Assembly: GCA_023634235.1 (NCBI GenBank)
Contig: JAMKCF010000002.1
Coordinates: 6,252,722 to 6,316,721 of the forward strand
Direction of reading: 5' to 3'
DNA from: Pisaster brevispinus
Lineage: Eukaryota; Echinodermata; Asteroidea; Forcipulatida; Asteriidae
DNA length: 64,000 nt
Positions 55,804-64,000 of this stretch are shown one piece after another. Under the pieces are notes generated by a model. The model worked only from the letters and a program-made list of their open reading frames with translations, made no database searches and was not told where the DNA came from. Position 1 is the first letter of the stretch. Each line of letters begins with the position of its first letter. Position numbers and translations under genes: made by a program.

Positions 55804-56474
55804 GAGCGCTACTACAGTTTATAGTAAGTTTGGCGAAATCTTATCAAACCCAAGAATAAAGCTAAAAACCCAATATTATCAATCCCAAGACCCTTCAGAG
55901 GGTCTGTAGATGTTTTCAGTCATAATAAGACAGTAGTTTATGTCGCTAATTAGAGGCCGAATGCATATTTTCGCATGCATGCTTTATTGCGTGACACTAA
56001 CTACAGTTTTTGAAAGGTTTTGGGGAAATCTAGTACCCCCCCCACCCACACACACACACACATCCCTGTGGGGTCCAAAACACAACAGAACAATGGACTC
56101 CACAAATGTGGATGTTTGTTTTAGTAAGGTGTCTGTTACTTTGATAAAGGTCGAACAAGTCTCACGCAGTCTTCCTCTGATAGCTACAAGCTGCCCTGGA
56201 CAGAATGATTGATGAAAATCAAGTACCCTGTCCCTTGAGACTTTGCCAAAATTTATGTGTACAAACAAATGTCAGCCTTCCCAATCACAGGATTTGTAAT
56301 GACATTTTCAGGGTCAATGAACTATACCCTGTGCAAATAACATCTGCCTAATATTTTTGCATGGTACGATGGTGGGAAGCCCTAAAGTTTTTTTTGTTTT
56401 TTTTGTTTTTTCTTCTTCCTGAGCGGAATTTTTTGGGAAAAGGCAAAAACCTACTACAATACTGTAGTCGTGCC
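55804..56474. mobile_element. MITE-like element, copy 2 (inverse of 4297-4924)
   Basis: Ends GCTACTACAGTTTATAGTAA and (reverse complemented) CGACTACAGTATTGTAGTAG. Interior blocks match copy 1 in reverse: TTGATAAAGGTCGAACAAGT versus the inverse of its counterpart, TACCCTGTCCCTTGAGACTT, TACCCTGTGCAAATAACA. A CA microsatellite is present at 56047-56062. Confidence 0.65.
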
Positions 56475-57282
56475 CATAACGTTGTAATGCCCGTCTAGGA
56501 CCAGAAGTCAAAGTTATATTTGTATCATCTCACTGCAAAATTTCCGGCAGGATCACAGACCAACAATCTGATGTTAAAATTGTGATGAAATGATACGACC
56601 TATTGAGATATGAATTGTTCAAATGTTCAACTTCCGGTTTGAAGCTAAGGTAAAATAAAGTCGCACTTTGTGTAGCGTTTTTAGAGTCATAACATGCCCA
56701 TCCGATGGTGTTTAGATTGTAACAAATCATTATGTGGTTTTGGTGTTATGATTTTTATTAAATTTTGATCAAATGTAACTCAACACCTTTTAAAGTCTTT
56801 ATGATATCACTACAGCGGTTTCTTCTACTGACTATATGTAAAGTAAATGTTGTTTGAGCTTGGGAAATGTTTCTTTGTTAGCGGACCGTCACATGGATAA
56901 GATTAAGAAAAAGAAGAAGTATAACAAAACTATACATAATTTTTGTTATTTTTAAACAACAAAAACAAGGTGTTCGGCATGACGTTCAAATGTTAGAAGT
57001 AACGTATTGCATTTTGAATACATTTTATGTTACAGTTTTGTTTTAGTTTTTCTTCGGCCACTTTTTGATTACAAAACAATCTGCAAGGCCTAGGGGTAAA
57101 ACTGTATTACATATAGAGACACCATCTCCATTCAAGATCATATCGCAGACCTAAAAACAAGGACCGACATTTTTTGTTTTCATTTAATAATTTCAAATGC
57201 ATTTTTATGATCAAAGGTCGTCACGGTACGGAGCCCCTAAAGGGACAGGTGAAAAAACATTTAAAAGGTGAACAAAAAGGTT

Positions 57283-57550
57283 TCGTTCCCTCGAAATATT
57301 ATTTCGTTCCCTCGAATTAGTATTTCGTTTCCTCGAAATACTATTTCGTTCCCTCGAAATATTATTTCGTTACCTCAAAATCATTTCGTTCCCTCGAAAT
57401 ACTATTTCGTTCCCTCGAAATCATTTCGTTCCCTCGAAATATTTTTTCGTTCCCTTGAATTATTATTTCGAGGGAACGAAATAGACTATTTCGAGGGAAC
57501 GAATTAATTTATTTCGATACCTCGAAATCATTTCGTTACCACGAAATCAT
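57283..57550. repeat. TTTCGTTCCCTCGAAATA minisatellite with orientation switch
   Basis: About nine units of TTTCGTTCCCTCGAAAT (spaced 17-24 bp) run to about 57460. The next units are inverted (ATTTCGAGGGAACGAAATA, twice). Further degenerate units follow, and one isolated inverted unit lies at 57619. Each unit starts TTTCG and ends CGAAA, so single units and the whole array can fold back. Confidence 0.9.
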
Positions 57551-58067
57551 GCAAATTATATTCAGATGAGGCCTTAATAATGAGCCAGTAAGGAGACATG
57601 TAAGAGAAAATAATAGTATTTCGAGGGAACGAAAAACATTTCAATAATGTTGTGCGCCGTAAGCAGGCTAGGGCAGCATAAATTTGAAATGCCGGTCGAC
57701 CGTCATGATAGCGCCAGTAAGAGCAAAGGTGCCGTTTTATACCTTTAATTTGGTAGCCGATCTACTCAATCTACCGTTGGTACCTTTATGTAATATATCG
57801 GATTATAAATACCCGTTTACATAAACAACTGTTGTATATTTTAAGAGAAGTTGATATTAGTTCATTTAACATGTCAAGTTTTTTTTGTCGTTGGGACGAT
57901 TAGATGCGTCTTAATATGTGGAGAGATGGTGTCACGTCCTTTTGTAATTTCGTTGTCCGGACGTACAAGTTATTAAGTTAATTTCTTGAAGTTTTTCTAG
58001 CAACTTGCAAACTTCTCGTTTAATCCTGCTTGACCCCATCAAAAAATTTATACACACTTTAGCCATC

Positions 58068-58500
58068 GGACTGCAGTCCACAGTCCGTTTGTATTTGCGT
58101 GTACATTTTTTTTTTGTGAAGAACCCAATCACTTCCAAATGGCCCAAAAACTTTAGATATTTGACTAAATCAAACATATTCAAGCACTTTTTTTTTTAGA
58201 TGAGCCCACATTTGTCTTTGTGTAGATTGTATACCATCTGGTTCAATTCACTAGGCAGTGTCCATTGGCCACAATGAAAACTAATTTGCTGTACAATTCC
58301 CATGGGAATTCCGGGAGAGCTGGTCATTGATGGATTTTGTGTGTGTGAAAGAGACCCCGGATGGGAATAATACTTTTTTCCATGCTATTTGGCTAGGTGT
58401 AGATGAGGAACTTGAATTTGTTTTAGATAAAAAAAAATAAAAATGGCGGAGTACTGATTATTTAATAAAAAACGGACTGTTGATTGCAGTACCATGGCAT
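58068..58500. mobile_element. MITE, long copy of the 48730 family
   Basis: Left end CGGACTGCAGTCCACAGTCC; right end reverse complemented ATGGTACTGCAATCAACAGT. Interior matches 48730-49102: TTTGCGTGTA, GGGAGAGCTGGTCATTGATG, TATTTGGCTAGGTGTAGATG. Terminal sequences differ from the 48730 copy while the interior is shared, so these are subfamilies. Confidence 0.7.
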
Positions 58501-60460
58501 CGCGACAGGTTAAATTGGTTTGATGAAAGACACATATTGATCCTATTTAGGTTACACATTTGTGTACTTTCAGATGTAATTTTGACAGAAAGCCTGATAG
58601 TCTAGACAATCTGGTCGGGCTCCTATGACACCCTGAAAACTCACCAATCGGAGACGCCGAAAAGCAGACGGGGCCTGAGTGAGATTTGAGTCTTTGGAAA
58701 AGTGAAAAACTACCAGAATCGACAACTTTCCACCTAAGTCGCCACCGGAAACGGGATCGAAGACATTGGGGGAATCAGAAAGATCTAGGAAACCAATATC
58801 ACCGGAATATACTTTCCGCCCGAAGTTGCCACCGGAAACGGATTGACGACATCGGGGGTATAAAGGTTATTTAGGACCAGTAAAACTACTTTAAGGATAT
58901 TTAATTTCAACCATTATAATTCCCCATCCAACGGGAGGAACGAAGAGTTATAATCTAGTAGAACAAACATTTTATCTTAAAGGCATATTTATTTAGTTAC
59001 CACAATAGTTTTATCCAAAAGCGGTTATTTTTGGTTCTCTTTCGTAATATTTATGTATTTGTTTACCTACACGTTTAATTATGGTATCAGTTAATATTGA
59101 TTGATTTGGTTTAATTTAAAAAATAGTAATATTTATATTTCTTTCGTTTCCGAATTAATTATTTTGTGTGTTTTTTATTATTATAATTTTTTTTTTTGGG
59201 GGGTGACAAACGACCCTTTAACAGAAATGCTTATTTCCGAAAGGACCAAACTTCAATTCTACATTTAATAGTATACACTACGAGAACGCCCCATTCAAAA
59301 GATTGTCCAAGATCACAAATCATTTCTGTTTAACAAACTTGTTGAATAAACGTTAGTGAGTGGTCTACAGATGAAATGCTAAGCTAAGGTGGCAAAGGCA
59401 TGTAGGGCAGTTCGAATAATCAAATAGTTAAAACAAACAAAAAGTCAATAGAAGGACATTTTGGGATAATTTTACTATGACTTCGGTGAGTTAGAAATTA
59501 AGTCACTAAAAGAAACAACATGGTTTGAATAACACCTCATAACTTGAGTTCCTCTATAAAAACAGAAGACTTGAAACAATTTTAACTTTGTAACACCAGC
59601 GAAGGAAAATTTTAAGAATATGGGATTTACAAAGCTTGCATTGTATGGATATGTCGTATAGTTTATAAGTATTGGGGAACACTCAATTTGGTGTAAAATT
59701 GCATCTGAAAAAGTAGGTGTCTTCAGTTAAGTAACCCCCCCAAACCTCCCCCCAAAAAAGACCAAACAAACAACAACAACAACAGCAACTACGACAAAAA
59801 GAAAAACAAACACATAAACAAACAAATAAAAAAACAAACACAAACACAAATAAAAAAAAAAACGAAAAAAACACAAAACATATAGGCCCTTAATTTACAT
59901 AAGTAAAACAACTTGTTTAAGAAAATGATTTTCAGAAGTAAAACCAAACAAATCACTTAAAGTCATGTGTTTACGTTTTCGAGGAGACAATTTGTAAAAT
60001 TGCTATGCTGTTCAGGCTTATTTCTTCTGCTATTGTTGGGCGGTATTTTGAACACGTGTCTTTGAAGGTGAGATTATTTCGTGCAATAATTTGACACTAT
60101 ATGTAAGTCAACCTTTTTGAACATTCACGAAAATTCATCATAGTATCTAACTATAACTGCACACTCTTGATTGGATTAAATTAAGTTGAACTGAATTTTT
60201 ATTCATAACATTGTATGCCACATTGAATTATTAAAAAGTAGATATTTTCATGAAATTCAAATGAAACTTTAATTTTGGAAAACATACGTTCGTCAATGAA
60301 CAGAAAACACTAAAAAGAAACTAAGTTATAGGTCGAATCTTCTAGGGTTAGTGAGGATAGTTCGCATTTTTTTGGACAGTATACTCTGCCCAACTATGGG
60401 TAGACCTATACGGAAGTACGGTGTATCATGTGAAAAGCATTTTAATCAAAGAAAATACAT
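58501..60460. other. Intergenic DNA with minor repeats
   Basis: 58735-58860 has two degenerate units of GCCACCGGAAACGG ... GACAT.GGGGG. 59755-59880 is an A-rich simple sequence (AACAAACAAACAC), the source of a spurious Phe/Val frame on the minus strand. No gene supported. Confidence 0.4.
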
Positions 60461-60466
60461 TCTTAC

Positions 60467-61041
60467 CTGGAAGTTGTTTTTCAGCTTTTCCATCCAGGTA
60501 ATTTTCGAAGTAGGTGGTACCAAACTCGTCTGTTCAGGTGTCCAACTTACGTAAGTGCGTCCTGTATGGAAGACAACATGTTTGTTTACAGTCATTATAA
60601 CTTATATAAAAGTAATCCCTGGTCCTTGGGGCCGTATGGATATTCTGACAGCCCTTTGGTTCGACAGCTCAATGTCGGGCTATAAAGCTGTCGGACCAAA
60701 AGGGCTATGGGAATATCTAGTGGACACCCTGATTTTCAGATGCCGTATGTATATGTTACTTTTGACAGTGCTGATATGCGCAAATAAATTAAGTTTGTAT
60801 AAAACTAACCACTTAGTCCTGTCTGATGATGAACAGCGGCGTTCTTGACAGATGTAGTTTAAGTCATGTCTATATTGCAAAGATAACCGAAATAAAAAGT
60901 CAATGTTGGAATCTACATGGCGATAGTTTATTTGAGACGCAAAAATGTAAACCATCTTTGCTACTTACCATCTCCCTTTTGACTGGTCGTTGGTGGGTTC
61001 GTCGTTGGTGAGGTCGTCGCTGGTGTATGGGTTGTTGACAT
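60467..61041 (-). CDS. Unknown Thr/Pro-rich protein, first two coding exons
   Basis: ATG at 61041-61039 starts MSTTHTPATTSPTTNPPTTS and continues QKGD. The exon ends at 60969 before GTAAGTAG. Exon 2 is 60467-60561: acceptor GTTGTCTTCCATACAG, donor CAG|GTAAGA. It completes a Gly codon and reads RTYVSWTPEQTSLVPPTSKI, then TWMEKLKNNFQ, ending in phase 0. Both junctions have strong splice sites and a consistent phase, good evidence for a real gene. More exons must lie to the left but were not identified. No family recognised. A SINE lies only about 25 bp upstream of the ATG, possibly in the promoter or 5'-UTR. Confidence 0.55.
60652..60706. repeat. Long hairpin in the intron of the Thr/Pro-rich gene
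   Basis: GCCCTTTGGTTCGACAGCT and AGCTGTCGGACCAAAAGGGC form two nearly perfect arms of about 19 bp around a loop of roughly 16 bp. Confidence 0.7.
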
Positions 61042-61064
61042 ATTTTCTTAATGTTGGTGTTTAC

Positions 61065-61560
61065 CCTAAACCGATGTGTGTTAGCACTGTATCCTCAGTA
61101 TTTTCCCGAGTTCTGTGAAAAACAAATAACGGGCCTATTACTCGGCTGGGATTCGAACCCACGACCTTTGCAATTCTAGAGCAGTGTCTTACCAAATAGA
61201 CCACCGAGATTGCCCGGTAGCTAGAGGCAGTTCGAATCCTATATTTTAGCAGCGGGTACCGCAACGATTTACTTTATGTTATTTTTGCATCGGGGATAAA
61301 TAATATTAGTTTTGGTTTTTACCCTACACTGATGTGTGTTTGCACTGTAAACTCAGTTCTTTCCCGAGTTCTGTGAAAAAAAATCCCAGACATATTACTC
61401 GGGTGGGATTCGAACCCACGAACCTTGCAACTCTAGAGCAGTGTCTAACCAACTAGACGACCTAGATTGCCCGGTAGCTAGAGGCAGTTCGAATCCTATA
61501 TTTTAGCAGCGGGTACCGCAACGATTTCATAGATGTTATTCTTTATCCCCGATGCAAAAT
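61065..61560 (-). mobile_element. Two tandem tRNA-derived SINE copies
   Basis: Each copy of about 245 bp holds, on the minus strand, a tRNA-like head (CTAGTTGGTTAGACACTGCT A-box region; GTGGGTTCGAATCCCA B box). Both share flanks: TTGCGGTACCCGCTGC, GATTCGAACTGCCTCTAGC, GAACTCGGG and GTGTAGGGTAA-like. Copies at about 61065-61275 and 61310-61560. A/B boxes fit a polymerase III promoter; acceptor stems do not pair well enough for a functional tRNA. Confidence 0.75.
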
Positions 61561-61946
61561 TAACATCTGTTAAATAGACATATTTTCTCTAAAACAATGA
61601 ACAAACGATGTCACAAAAAGGGGGAAACAAAGTCAATGCTACCAATTTAACAAAGTTGATAAACTTGGGTTTTAAAGATTTCCACAAATCATTTCAATTT
61701 CGCCATTTTTGTCACATCCACTTTATGAATAACAGTCAAACATCAGTCTTCCGAACATTATGCTAATAGTAATTTGGTTATTGCTGTCCTGATAATTTTC
61801 CCTATACCAACTTAACTTGAACAATTGCTTTGACCTGAAAGATAAAGAGTAAATAAACTAATTTGATCTCCTTGTTTTACAATTCCACAATCTTAAATTT
61901 CTGACCCCACAAATATTTGGCTAATAATTACATTGTAATATCACCT

Positions 61947-64000
61947 TCATCTATAGTAAGCAATATCTTTGCAACTACGGTGAGCTCTTTGAGTGCCATG
62001 GGTGTCTGTCTGGTATATGTTCCGATTAGTTTCTTCGGAATGTCCTAGGTGTTTGTATATAAACTGCCGGTCGTGCTCGGGTACATCCATCAGGGCAAAC
62101 AAGGTACTGACTCTGTGACAATTTTTGGTCGCTGTTACAACAGATTTGTTAACAAGGTCAACTTTATCACCAACGTTGTTCACTGCGTGCCATCCAGACA
62201 CATGATTGTCAGAACCGTTTGTACTGGGGAATAGGAAGGGGTTCTCCTTCGCGATTGAAACAACAGAACGAGCCTCATTATTGCACAATTTTCGGATGGG
62301 GTCAATCGTATCCCTTGGAAAGAAAACACGGACAAGGTGTTTGTTACCCTACCCGTTTTTGTGTGCTATTTCAAAGGTTTCTATCAAAGCTTGATCAGTC
62401 GGGTCATCAAGAGCTTCAGCATGTTTGCTGTCTAGCCAGACACCATTTCAGCATCTTGCCACTCTTGACTCAGTAGACGAGATGATTAACCCCCTCTTCT
62501 TGCATTGAATAGCGTCAGGCGGCAAACATCCAAGTCTCTTAATTCTACAAATCTGCTGGAATCCCAGAAGTCGTATTCGTCAGATGTATTTTCCTCCATC
62601 CTTTCAATACTGTACTTGTTTAATGTCCTATTCGACTGGCAATTCTTCAGGCCGTCTAAGGCAAATCTGTCTCTGTTGGTTCACTTTGTAAATGGCGTCA
62701 CCAAACAATTAATTTGTGTTTATTTCCAGAATCGACACAAAAGTGTCGATATTGCCTGCTTGTTCATCTGCGTCGTCAATTACATACAGTGCTTTTAAAA
62801 TCTTAGAACTGGATTTAAGAAGCCAGTACAACGACGACTTCAAACCTGATTTATATCGTTTCCTTCGCCAGTGTTATCACAAGATGTATATACATCAATT
62901 GCCTGCTCTAGATGGTGAAAGTTACTTTTGGTCAAGCATGTGCAGATAGAGGTTGGCCTTCCTTCTCATATCTGTTATAACACATTTTCTCACCTCTATT
63001 TTTTTTTAACCTTTCCCTTTGGCTTGTACCTCAACCGCCGTCCAATTTTCAGCAGCAAGGAATCACTGGTGCAAACCTTTCCAACTTTTTCTTGTCTAAA
63101 CTTCATCAAGACTTCGCTTACGAATTGCCCTCCATAATCTTCATCACATTGCAATAATGAAACGGGGATGGGAGCAGATGGTTGGCAGCTTTCAGACTTT
63201 CCCTGGCAGCTGCTGCTGTGTAGCTTAATGTATGACCGGGAATATAATCCAGAACAAAAATTGCACATCACTAAAGTATTATCTTTAGCTGATTTACGTT
63301 TGCGATGGTAGGAAGGATTTGCTGCTTTAGCCTGTAATTTATTTAGTTCAAAAATACCCTCCTTTTTAAAGAGCTCGAGCATTGACGATTGTTAACTTGG
63401 AGGAAGTTTCAATGCAGCCTTGACTCGGTCGTCTTTTGCGTGTTGCATGACGATGTGCTGAGAAAGTTTCGATTTCGCGGTTTTGAAGAATATACAAAAT
63501 CTGAACGGCTTTTTAAATGGCTGTTTTGCTTCTTCGGTTCGGGTCGGGCTGCAATCTTGTGAAAGTGTGGCTTCCTTGGTGATATCTTATGTTTCTTGAT
63601 CAGAATTAGAATCATAATTGAATTCCAGTGGGTCATATGTATCATAACTGCCTGAGTCTTTTTTTTATTTGAGTCACCGATGTCTTCTGAAAACATAGAC
63701 GTTGGACATCATCAATTTTAATTTAATTCGATGAAAGTTGTTGAGACTGGTCCTGTCCATTCGAGCTCGACTGACTCTGTAGAATCTCTAAATCATGTCC
63801 AATTGTGTTATCTTCCTTTCTTAAATTAACATTTCCGTCCAGTATACTGTTAAATAAATCCATTGCGTTCGGTGGAGGAAGTTGGAAGTGGTCATGTTCA
63901 TCAGCGGTGACATGTTCTGCTCTAGATTGAGTGTCTTCTCTCGGGTTCGCTAGAGCATTTTGGAAGTGGTCCTGTTCATTAGCGGTGACATCTTCTGCTC
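61947..64000 (-). pseudogene. Tyrosine-recombinase (Crypton-like) protein with N-terminal zinc fingers, decayed
   Basis: Runs off the right edge. 64000-63723: acidic N-terminal region with a degenerate repeat (DVTANEQDHFQ / HVTADEHDHFQ), stop at 63723. Then FRFCIFFKTAKSKLSQHIVM and AKDDRVKAALKLPP, a degenerate finger, and CNFCSGLYSRSYIKLHSSSC (about 63250), a C2HC finger. The recombinase core follows in several frames: LFNARRGG (catalytic Arg, about 62500), VSGWHAV (about 62190), HRVSTLFALMD and HLGHSEETNRNIYQ (His/Arg box and catalytic Tyr, about 62000-62110). These match a family of multi-copy proteins of marine invertebrates related to Crypton tyrosine recombinases. Stops and shifts are frequent, especially 62580-62950. 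Confidence 0.75.

Noticed and set aside
57268..57507. Repetitive FPRN-type protein
   Set aside because: It is the translation of the TTTCGTTCCCTCGAAAT array in one frame, without start context or splice signals.
57283..57550. CRISPR-like array
   Set aside because: The genome is eukaryotic, spacers are only a few bases and the units invert; it is a minisatellite.
61065..61560. Two functional tRNA genes
   Set aside because: A and B boxes are good but acceptor stems do not pair and the sequences continue into shared SINE bodies.

Overview
The window is eukaryotic: GT-AG introns, tRNA-derived SINEs, several retrotransposon and DNA-transposon classes, AT-rich intergenic DNA and microsatellites. 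I judge it a marine deuterostome, most likely an echinoderm and possibly a sea star. The basis is the mix of collagen/C1q secreted proteins, a Gmr1-type Ty3/gypsy element, DIRS-like and Penelope-like elements, a hammerhead ribozyme and a TTAA-flanked repeat that I recall as typical of sea-star genomes. That last point is memory, not a search.

Host genes. (1) 446-1738 (minus) holds three phase-compatible exons of an alkaline phosphatase. The exon that should precede them lies at 3999-4176 on the opposite strand, so the gene is rearranged, duplicated or misassembled. (2) Two paralogous collagen/C1q genes in the same orientation, CDS 10450-11442 and 53903-54697. Each has a 5'-UTR exon (ending 6379 and 46451), a long intron and a clearly homologous upstream region with a conserved TGACGTCA site and a 23-bp block. 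(3) 60467-61041 (minus): two spliced exons of a Thr/Pro-rich protein of unknown family. (4) Weaker candidates at 22324-22832, 41798-43180, 44440-44688, 48149-48520 and 50034-50288.

Mobile DNA dominates the rest. 14215-14280 is a hammerhead ribozyme on the minus strand. 14637-17880 is a decayed Penelope-like element between two blocks of a pyrimidine-rich minisatellite that looks like an array of 3' splice sites. 23.4-24.1 kb is a DIRS-type fragment, 25.75-26.3 kb a Harbinger transposase relic and 27.4-27.9 kb the tail of a non-LTR element. 28135-40236 is one nested structure: a Ty3/gypsy element with gag-PR-IN-RT-RH order (integrase before RT, the Gmr1 arrangement), whose 5' LTR is split by a 5.6-kb transposon (34275-39879) flanked by TTAA. 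That transposon carries two convergent genes, a THAP-domain protein and a P2X7 C-terminal-domain-like zinc protein. A decayed relative with the same convergent pair lies at 51.48-52.14 kb. This THAP plus P2X7-C transposon is my best candidate for an under-described system. 61947-64000 is a decayed tyrosine-recombinase (Crypton-like) gene.

MITE families with terminal inverted repeats occur at 4297/55804, 48730/58068/21779, 7624 and 19330. tRNA-derived SINEs occur at 2598, 43855, 47034 and 61065-61560.
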